30,555 nt of DNA from a virus, in the IMG/VR virus record IMGVR_UViG_3300043438_000252, positions 1 to 30,555 of that record. One strand, given 5' to 3'. Under the pieces are notes generated by a model, which was given only the letters and a program-made list of their open reading frames with translations, had not been told where the DNA came from and searched no databases. The position numbers were made by a program, and so were the translations under genes. Positions 14,070-20,627 of this stretch are shown here, piece after piece (within the stretch, counting starts at the first letter, position 1; each line of letters starts with the position of its first letter).

Positions 14070-14268
14070 CTCCCTCTTTTAGATTATAGAACTTATTAAA
14101 TTCAGATTGAATAAACTCATCTCCTGACATTTCAGCAAATTGTTTATCTGCATAGTATTGCCCTTCGTCAAGATTACTATTAATCCAATCTTCAAGTAAT
14201 TGTTCTGCTATATCTTGATAGCAAGCGTCAATTACCATTTGATTTACATCTTCTAAGAAACTAGCCAT
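14050..14268 (-). CDS. Hypothetical acidic helical protein
   Basis: 72 residues, strongly acidic, helical. Overlaps the DUF1281-like gene by 8 bases. Not recognised. Confidence 0.6.
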   Translation of the reverse strand: MASFLEDVNQMVIDACYQDIAEQLLEDWINSNLDEGQYYADKQFAEMSGDEFIQSEFNKFYNLKEGDEDYFE

Positions 14269-15052
14269 TTAGCGCTTCCTCCATTGTGTAGGTTTTGATA
14301 GGTGGTATGTCCTTATGGTCTTCACATTCTTTCATAGCCTCTTCATCTCTCCAAGAGCCTTCTGCACATTCTGAACAGAATTCACCGCAGTCGTTCTCGC
14401 AATAAGACAATGTGTCGAATGATTGGCAAGCATAGCAACGGTTTTCATATTCCAAGATTTCCTTTACTTCACCACGGACAATCTCATATTCCCCACCCCA
14501 ACCTGTTTCTTCCTCATACTCTAAAGTAAGCAGGCAGTTAGGAACAAGATTAGATAGTTTAGTTAAGATAGTTACAGCAGGTGACCAAGCAGTCTCATAT
14601 TTATAGACAACCCAATTGTCATCACCTTCTGATTTATATTCAAGCAATTCTGTTTCAGGATATTTATCACCGTCACGGACGGCTACATCCCATTTAGTTC
14701 CCCAATTAGAATTATTCCACGAATACCAATCCTTTTGAGTCTTAGCAAACTCAACAGATTTGCGGAACCAATCAGGGTCATTCTGAATATCAATATCACC
14801 ACGAGAAGGCTGGCAAGCATACTCCTCATCAGTAATACCGTCATCCTTATATGAGTGGATATTAAAGAAAGCAAAGACAGGATTAGAATAACTTACCTGT
14901 TCAATTTTGGTGGGGAACCCCATAGTAGAAATATCACCCATACCAAATGTCTCCTGTGCTAATGTAAATGGAGCATTCAATCTATCTTTAATCATATCTA
15001 CCTCGGACTTAGGTCCTTGGATAGTTAATGTGTTATAACACCAATTTGGCAT
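14261..15052 (-). CDS. MPNW protein (DUF1281/Api92-like) with C-terminal zinc cluster
   Basis: 263 residues from the ATG at 15052. The frame extends upstream to 15136, but that part overlaps the promoter. The start MPNWCYNTLTI is the signature of the DUF1281, Api92-like ferredoxin-fold family found in phages and plasmids. After a Trp-rich middle comes a cysteine cluster, CYACQ ... CENDCGEFCSEC, near residues 215-242. First gene of a ten-gene overlapping operon. Biochemical role unknown. Confidence 0.8.
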   Translation of the reverse strand: MPNWCYNTLTIQGPKSEVDMIKDRLNAPFTLAQETFGMGDISTMGFPTKIEQVSYSNPVFAFFNIHSYKDDGITDEEYACQPSRGDIDIQNDPDWFRKSVEFAKTQKDWYSWNNSNWGTKWDVAVRDGDKYPETELLEYKSEGDDNWVVYKYETAWSPAVTILTKLSNLVPNCLLTLEYEEETGWGGEYEIVRGEVKEILEYENRCYACQSFDTLSYCENDCGEFCSECAEGSWRDEEAMKECEDHKDIPPIKTYTMEEALNG

Positions 15053-15079
15053 TTTATATCCTTTCGTTGATATGTTCCA

Positions 15080-15101
15080 ATTATACAATGGACCACTGAC
15101 A
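15080..15101 (-). promoter_or_regulatory. TGTCAG-N10-TATAAT promoter of the ten-gene operon
   Basis: Leftward TGTCAG (15096-15101), ten bases, TATAAT (15080-15085), followed by a leader with AACGAAAGGA before the ATG at 15052. Confidence 0.75.
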
Positions 15102-15119
15102 TTTGGAATAGATTTTGGG

Positions 15120-15135
15120 TGTGATACACCCCACA
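15120..15135. promoter_or_regulatory. CRP-like site, one mismatch
   Basis: TGTGA-N6-CCACA. Centre about 54 bases upstream of the predicted start of the 15052 operon. It overlaps a GGGTGT/ACACCC palindrome (15117-15131). Confidence 0.4.
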
Positions 15136-15145
15136 TTATTCAGCT

Positions 15146-15161
15146 TTGTGGTCAAGATCAC
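15146..15161. promoter_or_regulatory. CRP-like site, one mismatch
   Basis: TGTGG-N6-TCACA within TTTGTGGTCAAGATCACAAA, very close to the classical CRP consensus. Centre about 80 bases upstream of the predicted start. Confidence 0.5.
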
Positions 15162-15226
15162 AAAATTCCAGGGAAATTTAATTTGATCTCGTAAACAAAA
15201 TATGATACCCTCTGCTTTTGCGGGCA

Positions 15227-15256
15227 AGCAAAAACCCCCAGCTTGCGCTGAGGGTT
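15227..15256 (-). terminator. Rho-independent terminator
   Basis: AACCC-C-CAGC (15233-15242) pairs with GCTG-A-GGGTT (15247-15256) over TTGC; read leftward it is followed by TTTTTGC. Confidence 0.8.
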
Positions 15257-15372
15257 AAGAAAGTAAAGGCCGCTAGGATCTACCAACGAAAGTAAAAAGC
15301 CCTGCATTGCTTAGCGACTTGGGGGATCCCCTGGTAGCCGCACCTGTACTTATGAAGAAGGTCCCTGGACCT
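15227..15372 (-). ncRNA. Candidate small RNA with anti-leader sequence
   Basis: Read leftward, a TATAAT (15379-15384) lies just before 15372 and a terminator (15233-15256 with a T-run) ends the stretch. No reading frame is visible. Nested pairings can be drawn: 15280-15285 with 15332-15337, 15290-15293 with 15317-15320 and 15297-15300 with 15309-15312; GGTCC/GGACC forms a 5' hairpin. Bases 15281-15292 contain the complement of the leader TACCAACGAAAG of the leftward genes. It may instead be the structured 3' UTR of the 15745 operon. Confidence 0.45.
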
Positions 15373-15379
15373 ACTCCAA

Positions 15380-15745
15380 TTATACCACAACTAGTTGACT
15401 GTATTTACTGCAGAATTTATCTAAAGATAAACTGAATACTTCTGTGGTTAGGTCCTCTTCCATTAATGTAAACGTTTGCTGGGCCCAATCAATTACAGGA
15501 ATCTTGTGCTCATTGTCTAGAATTCTATTAACACTTAAGCCCCAGCCTGTTTCAGACTTCCAGTCTTCGCCTATCATTTGTGACACACAAATACGTGTTG
15601 CATATGATTCATCCGTCCACCTTGGACGTGCAGCCTCAACCGCATTCGCTAAGCGCTCCAACATACCGTGGCCCGCCCAGTGTCCGTATAGAAAGATAGT
15701 AGTGTCATTAGATTGCTTGAATCCAAAGTTTGCTCTGTCGCCCAT
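15380..15745 (-). CDS. Conserved phage protein (GDRANFGF family)
   Basis: 121 residues. The start MGDRANFGF and the following FLYGHWAGHGM are typical of a widespread hypothetical family in actinophages. Later Trp-rich segments suggest a compact alpha/beta fold. Function unknown. The TAA stop overlaps the possible promoter of the RNA candidate. Preceded by GGCGGA two codons after the neighbouring gene. Confidence 0.65.
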   Translation of the reverse strand: MGDRANFGFKQSNDTTIFLYGHWAGHGMLERLANAVEAARPRWTDESYATRICVSQMIGEDWKSETGWGLSVNRILDNEHKIPVIDWAQQTFTLMEEDLTTEVFSLSLDKFCSKYSQLVVV

Positions 15746-15747
15746 TT

Positions 15748-15951
15748 TTATTCCGCCGTTTCTAGTATAGGTGCTGCTTCTTCGATTTTGTTTAATTCTA
15801 TCACTTCGTATGAGACCTTGTCAAGGGCCTCTTTGTTCTTATTAAAATGGTGCCCGCAAAATGCTAGCTCACCATCCATAAGTTTAATTAGATACATCGC
15901 CTGTGCTGAGCTGCATTGGTCGCAGCCAATCCAACGATTTAGATCTTCCAT
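15748..15951 (-). CDS. DUF7455-like zinc-binding protein
   Basis: 67 residues. The pattern CDQC-SSAQA ... G-E-L-A-FCGHH matches the short DUF7455 family common in actinobacteria and their phages; the two Cys pairs and histidines probably bind zinc. A tail of about 25 residues is acidic. It overlaps the previous stop by one base. Confidence 0.75.
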   Translation of the reverse strand: MEDLNRWIGCDQCSSAQAMYLIKLMDGELAFCGHHFNKNKEALDKVSYEVIELNKIEEAAPILETAE

Positions 15952-16097
15952 TATAGTTTCCCGCCTTCTATCATTTCACAAAGACGGTCAAGAATCCAAG
16001 TATCGATATCGTTAATATCAATCTCTGATAGTCTTTCCATCATCTCTTCACGAGCAAACTTATACCCGTCATCAAAACCATCTTTGTAATCTGACAT
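15951..16097 (-). CDS. 48-residue helical acidic protein
   Basis: Acidic and helical, ending CEMIEGGKL. Both ends overlap neighbours by one base (TAATG). Not recognised. Confidence 0.55.
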   Translation of the reverse strand: MSDYKDGFDDGYKFAREEMMERLSEIDINDIDTWILDRLCEMIEGGKL

Positions 16098-16309
16098 TAC
16101 TTCTCCTTATATCCTGTCGCTTCTCTATCTGACCAGTATGATTCTTTTAAATTATACTTGTCACGAATGCGACTTACTTTCTCTATACTACCAGTTCCAA
16201 CATTGAATGTCAACGGTGGCATAAACTCAGGGTCGAGTCCAGTGATTTGTGCATCCCAATAAGCCATCTCAAGAGATAGCCTATCGGGAGCAGTCAACTC
16301 AAAATACAT
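16097..16309 (-). CDS. Hypothetical phage protein
   Basis: 70 residues from ATG 16309, which overlaps the previous stop (TAATG); an upstream ATG at 16330 would reach into the previous gene. Alpha/beta protein beginning MYFELTAPD. Function unknown. Confidence 0.6.
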   Translation of the reverse strand: MYFELTAPDRLSLEMAYWDAQITGLDPEFMPPLTFNVGTGSIEKVSRIRDKYNLKESYWSDREATGYKEK

Positions 16310-16968
16310 TATGCTTCTCTTACGTGGCAAACTTCGGTGTCATCGATTGTGATGTTACCGTTATTTGAATCGGCGTAAAGAGCATCTGTGACTTCTGAAT
16401 CAAGGTCCAATTCATAATCTGAATCTAATACATTGTATGAATATGTTCCGCTAACTTCAAGAGTCGCAGTAAATAGAACTTCTCTGATTAGTTCAATGCC
16501 AAGCGCTTCAGCAATTGAACGGAGTGTATCTTGGTCATCTGAATCGGCATATGCCTCAGTGATAATATCCTTGACTGTATTAATCTTGTCTTGGTAGACA
16601 CCATTCTGCTTCTGTGCCTGACGTGCATTGTGTAGGTCCCATTCAATTGATGTGACTTTGTCAGTTGCATATTCTGCATCTGAATAACCACGGATTACTT
16701 TGTATGTAACCAATAAATTAGGATTGTATGTATCAGGAATTGTTACTGCTGATGTTTCTGTTGTTTCCATTGGTTCCTCTTTCGTTAGGGGTGTATCTGT
16801 ATACGGTATTGTAGCATCTTCCACTGACACCAAGGTGCATCTAGAGTTGCAAGGGCATGTGAGTTGCATCACACCGTTTGGCCATCCAAATCCATCTTTA
16901 ATTGTATATTCAATTAGAGCATCACAGTCTCCCGTGCACACCCAGGTATACTTATTATAAGTTGTCAT
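16309..16968 (-). CDS. Zinc-finger protein with internal promoter and second start
   Basis: 219 residues from the leaderless ATG at 16968. Residues 1-66 hold a four- or five-cysteine domain (WVCTGDCDAL ... CPCNSRC). Near codon 46 the frame reads through a complete TGTCAG-N10-TACAAT promoter and AACGAAAGAGGA leader, and a second ATG at 16770 gives a 153-residue acidic form, METTETSAV..., without the zinc domain. Two nested proteins are therefore expected. The C-terminal domain was not recognised. Confidence 0.7.
   Translation of the reverse strand: MTTYNKYTWVCTGDCDALIEYTIKDGFGWPNGVMQLTCPCNSRCTLVSVEDATIPYTDTPLTKEEPMETTETSAVTIPDTYNPNLLVTYKVIRGYSDAEYATDKVTSIEWDLHNARQAQKQNGVYQDKINTVKDIITEAYADSDDQDTLRSIAEALGIELIREVLFTATLEVSGTYSYNVLDSDYELDLDSEVTDALYADSNNGNITIDDTEVCHVREA
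16808..16829 (-). promoter_or_regulatory. TGTCAG-N10-TACAAT promoter inside a gene
   Basis: TGTCAG (16824-16829), ten bases, TACAAT (16808-16813), followed by AACGAAAGAGGA before ATG 16770. Confidence 0.7.
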
Positions 16969-16974
16969 GCGAGT

Positions 16975-16996
16975 ATTATAGCGGACCCCACTGACA
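16975..16996 (-). promoter_or_regulatory. TGTCAG-N10-TATAAT promoter, leaderless
   Basis: TGTCAG (16991-16996), ten bases, TATAAT (16975-16980), then exactly six bases to the ATG at 16968. This joins the leftward motif with the leaderless spacing of the rightward genes. Confidence 0.7.
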
Positions 16997-17033
16997 TTTA
17001 CTAGCTTTTCCAGGGAATTTTTTACGATCCCCG

Positions 17034-17049
17034 TATGATTAAAATCACA
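17034..17049. promoter_or_regulatory. CRP-like site, one mismatch
   Basis: TATGA-N6-TCACA, centre about 73 bases upstream of the predicted start at 16968. Confidence 0.45.
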
Positions 17050-17079
17050 CCCGCAATACTGCGGGCATTGTCGACAAAT
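17050..17079. repeat. GC-hairpin plus TTGTCGACAA repeat, copy 1
   Basis: CCCGCA-N4-TGCGGG (17050-17065) followed by CATTGTCGACAAAT. The same 30-base unit recurs near 18359 and 21460. Confidence 0.6.
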
Positions 17080-17087
17080 CTATTTAG

Positions 17088-17161
17088 CGACCCCTACGGG
17101 ACTTGAACCCGTGACCTCTACCGTGACAGGGTAGCGCTCTAACCAACTGAGCTAAGAGATC
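17088..17161 (-). tRNA. tRNA-Asp (GTC)
   Basis: A full cloverleaf is drawn on the minus strand: acceptor GATCTCT/AGGGGTC with G-U pairs, D-arm GCTC-AGTTGGTTA-GAGC, anticodon arm CTACC-CTGTCAC-GGTAG (anticodon GTC), T-arm ACGGG-TTCAAGT-CCCGT and discriminator G. No CCA is encoded. It lies 40 bases after the DUF932-like gene and may be processed from its message. Confidence 0.95.
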
Positions 17162-17200
17162 TTGCAGGCAGTTTTAAATCTTGCCTAGGATTTTTTTTAT

Positions 17201-18208
17201 TTAGAAAGTTGCAACCATTCGATACAACTTATTTTTTTCAGCAGTTAGAATTGGGTCAAAGCCTGATGCACCAGCCATTAGTGTTTCAGAATTGCCACGA
17301 CCTGAACGATAGTAATCAAGGCGCTCAGTTAGTGCATTGAACGCACCCCACTTAGTTCCCTTGATTGTAGCGTTAGTTGGTGAGTTATGATAAAGGTCAT
17401 CGATTAGGACAACTTTATTTTCCCACTTAGTAAGAGCAACCTTCGCTGCATCTTTATCTGGCTTAGGATAGATTGTCTGAATCAACTTAGAGAATTCAGC
17501 ATCAGTGATTGCTTGTGAGTAAAGCGCTTTTGCTTGAACTTCGAATTCATCAAAGTATCCAAGAGCAAGCCCAAGAGTTTCACGAGCAACTTGAATGCGA
17601 CCTTCAACAGATTGCGTGTGGCGAATCTTGAAAGATTGCTTAGCATTCTTCATTGCAAGGTTTAGCGTGTTTTGGCACACAACACGAACAGGTGTAACGG
17701 CTGCTTGAACAGCAACAGAGCCATCGTGTGATGTCCATACGATTAGATATAATTTAGTTTGGTCATTAGCGCCTTGTGGGTCTAATACCATTGTGCGGGG
17801 AATATCGACAGTGCCGAAAACTACTTTACCCTTTTTTAGTGAGCCAGCAGATTCCCAACGGCAATCAGCATTGGCATCGTGAATTGCATCAGCAAATGCG
17901 AATAGTTCTTCATTCTGCACAGGCTTGTAACGCTTACCAACAGTTGCGAGAACATCGATTCCCTTATTGAATGGGTTGTCACGAATGACAAGAGATGCCT
18001 GAGATACATCATTCCAAGATTCTGAAATGTGGTCAGTTAGTGGAGACAAGCGAACATTCCAGTTGGAAAGTTTTGCTTCGTCAAGCATTGTTTGAGTTGT
18101 GACTTCCTCATCTTTTGTAAAGATGCGGTTTGCAAGGTTGTGCCAAGCAGGAGCGCCACGGAGAGCGAAAGCAACTTCGCCATTTTCGACTTCGAGATTA
18201 TGAGCCAT
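17201..18208 (-). CDS. DUF932-like phage/plasmid protein
   Basis: 335 residues. The start MAHNLEVENGEVAFALRGAPAWHNL and the overall length match the DUF932 phage/plasmid-like family (TIGR03299 type), whose members are common in large phages but have no settled function; links to recombination have been proposed. Basic helices fill the C-terminal half. It is a single-gene unit with promoter, leader and a following tRNA. Confidence 0.85.
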   Translation of the reverse strand: MAHNLEVENGEVAFALRGAPAWHNLANRIFTKDEEVTTQTMLDEAKLSNWNVRLSPLTDHISESWNDVSQASLVIRDNPFNKGIDVLATVGKRYKPVQNEELFAFADAIHDANADCRWESAGSLKKGKVVFGTVDIPRTMVLDPQGANDQTKLYLIVWTSHDGSVAVQAAVTPVRVVCQNTLNLAMKNAKQSFKIRHTQSVEGRIQVARETLGLALGYFDEFEVQAKALYSQAITDAEFSKLIQTIYPKPDKDAAKVALTKWENKVVLIDDLYHNSPTNATIKGTKWGAFNALTERLDYYRSGRGNSETLMAGASGFDPILTAEKNKLYRMVATF

Positions 18209-18237
18209 TTTTTACCTTTCGTTTGTTTGTTAGATTC

Positions 18238-18259
18238 ATTATAACAGGTGGGTCTGACA
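18238..18259 (-). promoter_or_regulatory. TGTCAG-N10-TATAAT promoter of the DUF932-like gene
   Basis: TGTCAG (18254-18259), ten bases, TATAAT (18238-18243), then an AACGAAAGGT leader. Confidence 0.75.
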
Positions 18260-18297
18260 TTATCAATGGTTAGATACAATATGTCCGAATTGGGCGG

Positions 18298-18313
18298 TGT
18301 GATCATTCTCACA
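18298..18313. promoter_or_regulatory. CRP-like palindrome, perfect
   Basis: TGTGA-N6-TCACA, centre about 74 bases upstream of the predicted start of the DUF932-like gene. Confidence 0.55.
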
Positions 18314-18348
18314 AATTTTCAGGGTTTTTCCACAGGTAGCCGTAAGGC

Positions 18349-18357
18349 TGTGGATAA
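18349..18357. promoter_or_regulatory. DnaA-box match
   Basis: Exact TGTGGATAA next to a GCCGTAAGGC stretch, upstream of the DUF932-like gene. Confidence 0.5.
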
Positions 18358-18358
18358 C

Positions 18359-18388
18359 CCCGCACCCTTGCGGGCATTGTCGACAAAT
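18359..18388. repeat. GC-hairpin plus TTGTCGACAA repeat, copy 2
   Basis: CCCGCA-N4-TGCGGG (18359-18374) then CATTGTCGACAAAT. Confidence 0.6.
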
Positions 18389-18393
18389 AGATA

Positions 18394-18420
18394 GGGCGGG
18401 ATTTCGGATTGATCCCGCCC
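18394..18420 (-). terminator. Terminator after the 18654 gene
   Basis: GGGCGGGAT (18394-18402) pairs perfectly with ATCCCGCCC (18412-18420) over nine bases, located seven bases after the leftward gene's stop. Confidence 0.75.
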
Positions 18421-18426
18421 CAACTT

Positions 18427-18654
18427 TTAATTTGCTTGAAACTTTTTAGTTATACTTTCATCAAGAAACATTGCTGTAACCTTTTTCTTTTTTACATTGT
18501 CATACACGTAAGCATTTACTCTTCCGTGAAACTTTCGCAAATTAGAAAAAACTAATTCAGTTAGATAATCTCTATCTACACCTTGCTCTGAATAAATAGT
18601 TACATCATTCATCTTGTTTGCGTCATAGATTTCTACACGATAACGATTTTTCAT
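18427..18654 (-). CDS. Hypothetical basic protein
   Basis: 75 residues, basic, beta-rich (RYRVEIYDANKMNDVTIY...) with a KKKKV cluster. A TATACT -10 and an AAAGAAAG leader lie upstream, without TGTCAG. Not recognised. Confidence 0.6.
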   Translation of the reverse strand: MKNRYRVEIYDANKMNDVTIYSEQGVDRDYLTELVFSNLRKFHGRVNAYVYDNVKKKKVTAMFLDESITKKFQAN

Positions 18655-18692
18655 TTTGGTCTTTCTTTAGTAGGGATAAGAAGTATAACATT

Positions 18693-18717
18693 GGGGGCTA
18701 GCTTTTGTCTAGCCCCC
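18693..18717 (-). terminator. Hairpin between two leftward genes
   Basis: GGGGGCTAG (18693-18701) pairs with CTAGCCCCC (18709-18717) over seven bases. The -10 of the next gene (18682-18687) begins five bases later. There is no clear T-run, so termination is likely but not certain. Confidence 0.6.
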
Positions 18718-18723
18718 ATAAGA

Positions 18724-18906
18724 TTATGCGCCGATTTTTACCATTGCCCAGCGAAGACCATTTTCTGTATTCAATCCAAGTTTAGTTAGAGTTGGACGGA
18801 TAGAAATGATTTCCTCGATAGTGCCAGTAATTCCTGATTTGCCAGTTGTGAATACATCTCCCTTGCGGTAGAAGCGACCCTTAGCGGTATCTAGAATTGG
18901 TGACAT
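18724..18906 (-). CDS. Small beta-barrel-like protein, paralogue of 19556 gene
   Basis: 60 residues. Strand-rich pattern G-D-V-F-T-T-x-K-S-x-x-T-G-x-I-x-E-I-I ... E-N-G-x-R-W shared with the 19556 gene, so both look like copies of one small SH3-like fold. Leader CCGAAAGGA. Function unknown. Confidence 0.6.
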   Translation of the reverse strand: MSPILDTAKGRFYRKGDVFTTGKSGITGTIEEIISIRPTLTKLGLNTENGLRWAMVKIGA

Positions 18907-19008
18907 TTTATTTCCTTTCGGTAGTTGGTTGGTGAGCAGTTTAGCAACTTACTCAGGTTGTTTGGGTTTAGGTGTCTAGACTTTGTGTGCTAACCCCCCA
19001 AAACCTAT

Positions 19009-19425
19009 TTAGAGATACTTAGCAATCTGCTTCATTGTGGAAGCATTTACTGTTTCCTCATCTGTCATCTTGAGAATTGTGAGAGCATTTGTAATGTCCT
19101 CTTTCATCTCACGATACTGGTGCTGATGGATAACCTCAAAATCCTTTTCAGGTTCAGCAGGAAAACTTCCATCTTTTGTGATGATGTCAAAATCAACATT
19201 GAGAGTGTTGTTCCATTGACGATAGTTTGTGCGAAGGTTCTCAGCCTTTGAGAAGTTAGCAATAGCCCACTTGCCGATTTCCTTGCGCCACGCTTCTTGC
19301 GCTTTGCCGAACTTTGCTTCCTTTGCGGTCTGTGTGTTGTAATCGTTTTCTAGCGTTGCTAGACGAGCCTCTAGTGCCTTGATTACTTTGCTTGTTGCTA
19401 CCTTTACTGTGATTTGTCTGCTCAT
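19009..19425 (-). CDS. Hypothetical helical phage protein
   Basis: 138 residues from ATG 19425 behind an AACGAAAGGA leader; the frame runs on to 19482 through the promoter and that part is not expected to be translated. Mostly helical with a long heptad-like first half. Not recognised. Confidence 0.65.
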   Translation of the reverse strand: MSRQITVKVATSKVIKALEARLATLENDYNTQTAKEAKFGKAQEAWRKEIGKWAIANFSKAENLRTNYRQWNNTLNVDFDIITKDGSFPAEPEKDFEVIHQHQYREMKEDITNALTILKMTDEETVNASTMKQIAKYL

Positions 19426-19453
19426 TGTATTTCCTTTCGTTGGTTGGTTGATT

Positions 19454-19475
19454 AGTATAGCAGGGGGGTCTGACA
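19454..19475 (-). promoter_or_regulatory. TGTCAG-N10-TATACT promoter
   Basis: TGTCAG (19470-19475), ten bases, TATACT (19454-19459), leader CCAACGAAAGGA. Just upstream is a small CCACC-CGAA-GGTGG hairpin (19479-19492). Confidence 0.7.
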
Positions 19476-19555
19476 TTTCCACCCGAAGGTGGAGAGTTCT
19501 TACTTACGACATTGGGCGAGAACACTCTCTAAACTGCCCCTGTTTCGCTAGGTGA

Positions 19556-19729
19556 TTAGGCTAGGTTATCGGCTAGAACTGTTGTCCAGCGTTCTCCGTT
19601 GTCTGTTTCCAGACGAACTCTCACCGAGCCAGATGAGTTAGGAATAATCTCTTTGATTACGCCTGTTTCTTTAGACTTCAGGGTAGTGAATAAATCACCG
19701 ACCTGATAGACTTTGTTATCTATTGTCAT
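19556..19729 (-). CDS. Small beta-barrel-like protein, paralogue of 18724 gene
   Basis: 57 residues. Shares the V-G-D-L-F-T-T-x-K-S-x-x-T-G-x-I-x-E-I-I ... D-N-G-E-R-W pattern with the 18724 gene. Leader AAGAAAGGA. Function unknown. Confidence 0.6.
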   Translation of the reverse strand: MTIDNKVYQVGDLFTTLKSKETGVIKEIIPNSSGSVRVRLETDNGERWTTVLADNLA

Positions 19730-19755
19730 TTTGCTTCCTTTCTTGTTAGGGTCTT

Positions 19756-19777
19756 ATTATAGCAAAGGGGTCTGACA
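19756..19777 (-). promoter_or_regulatory. TGTCAG-N10-TATAAT promoter
   Basis: TGTCAG (19772-19777), ten bases, TATAAT (19756-19761). Confidence 0.7.
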
Positions 19778-19814
19778 TTTTCTACCCCAATCTCATTATG
19801 CGAGATACCAAGCG

Positions 19815-19830
19815 TGTGAGATAACTCACA
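19815..19830. promoter_or_regulatory. CRP-like palindrome, perfect
   Basis: TGTGA-N6-TCACA inside a longer perfect inverted repeat GCGTGTGAG-ATAA-CTCACACGC (19812-19833). Centre about 73 bases upstream of the predicted start of the 19729 gene. The long repeat could also end the upstream transcript. Confidence 0.55.
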
Positions 19831-19845
19831 CGCCTAGTTTTGATC

Positions 19846-20112
19846 TCAGTATTCGCTCTCAGGTAGCCAAGCGTCTAGGTGGTGTTGTTCGATAATAGCG
19901 GAGGCGGGTGCAAACTTTTCTCCACGATACGATACGCCTTCAGGCATTTCGATTAGTTTATTATAGTCCTCATCATAGTAAGCATCTATTGCATCTATGC
20001 AAGGTTGCACCATAGATAACGGAACGGGTGGGTAATGATTACCTTGTAAGTGAATAGCAATACCTTGTTCTAAATCTAAGTCTGCTAAATCTAACGCTGT
20101 GTTGTATCCCAT
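19846..20112 (-). CDS. Conserved phage protein (HLQGNHYPPVP type)
   Basis: 88 residues with HLQGNHYPPVP, a PEGVSYRG turn and a C-terminal IIEQHHLDAWL, a pattern seen in hypothetical proteins of many actinophages. Function unknown. Follows the 20115 gene by two bases. Confidence 0.65.
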   Translation of the reverse strand: MGYNTALDLADLDLEQGIAIHLQGNHYPPVPLSMVQPCIDAIDAYYDEDYNKLIEMPEGVSYRGEKFAPASAIIEQHHLDAWLPESEY

Positions 20113-20114
20113 TA

Positions 20115-20339
20115 TTAGTTATCTCCCTTGATAGTTACTTCTGCCCAAGAATTATTTTCATTAGCAATTTGTAAGAATTTACTTTCGCTAATAGCATTTA
20201 CTGTTGCTTCCTTGCACATAGTAAGTAAATCTGTTTCGCTAAGAGCAATTAGTCGTGGCAATAAATTTGCAGGAATTTTATCCAAGTCAATAATAGCCTC
20301 GAATACTACTGTGTGTGGAACTTTGATTAGATTAGACAT
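20115..20339 (-). CDS. Hypothetical helical protein
   Basis: 74 residues, helical, with a VPHTVVFEAIIDLDKIP start. Has its own promoter and AACGAAAGGT leader. Not recognised. Confidence 0.6.
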   Translation of the reverse strand: MSNLIKVPHTVVFEAIIDLDKIPANLLPRLIALSETDLLTMCKEATVNAISESKFLQIANENNSWAEVTIKGDN

Positions 20340-20368
20340 TTGTTACCTTTCGTTGTTGGAATAAGAGT

Positions 20369-20390
20369 ATTTTACCATTAGCCACTGACA
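20369..20390 (-). promoter_or_regulatory. TGTCAG-N10-TAAAAT promoter
   Basis: TGTCAG (20385-20390), ten bases, TAAAAT (20369-20374). Confidence 0.65.
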
Positions 20391-20423
20391 TTACCTAATC
20401 CATCCTCGGCGTGTCGCAGCTTT

Positions 20424-20439
20424 TGTGATAATACTCACA
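20424..20439. promoter_or_regulatory. CRP-like palindrome, perfect
   Basis: TGTGA-N6-TCACA, centre about 69 bases upstream of the predicted start of the 20339 gene. Confidence 0.55.
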
Positions 20440-20451
20440 TTTTCGGGGGGT

Positions 20452-20481
20452 TGTGGATAACTGCCGTAAACCTGTGGATAA
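20452..20481. promoter_or_regulatory. Two DnaA-box matches
   Basis: Exact TGTGGATAA at 20452-20460 and 20473-20481, 21 bases apart (two helical turns), flanking a CCGTAAA element. Confidence 0.6.
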
Positions 20482-20528
20482 GCCGCCACCTTTGCGGGCC
20501 AGCTTGATCTTGTCAAGCCGACACGCCG

Positions 20529-20627
20529 CTACATGCTTTTAAATATCATCCAAATTATTATAGGGACGGGCAAAAAAAGTACAGCCATTAATCCGCCACC
20601 TATCATGGCACCTAATAGATCTGCCAT
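20529..20627 (-). CDS. 32-residue membrane peptide
   Basis: Almost entirely hydrophobic (MADLLGAMIGGGLMAVLFLP...), one membrane span. Its ATG overlaps the stop of the GP88-like gene (TAATG), so it is probably translated by coupling. A small membrane regulator or toxin is possible; no evidence. Confidence 0.5.
   Translation of the reverse strand: MADLLGAMIGGGLMAVLFLPVPIIIWMIFKSM

Noticed and set aside
15053-15136. Upstream extension of the MPNW gene to ATG 15136
   Set aside because: The extension covers the TGTCAG-N10-TATAAT promoter and the leader, and the MPNW start has the usual family sequence.
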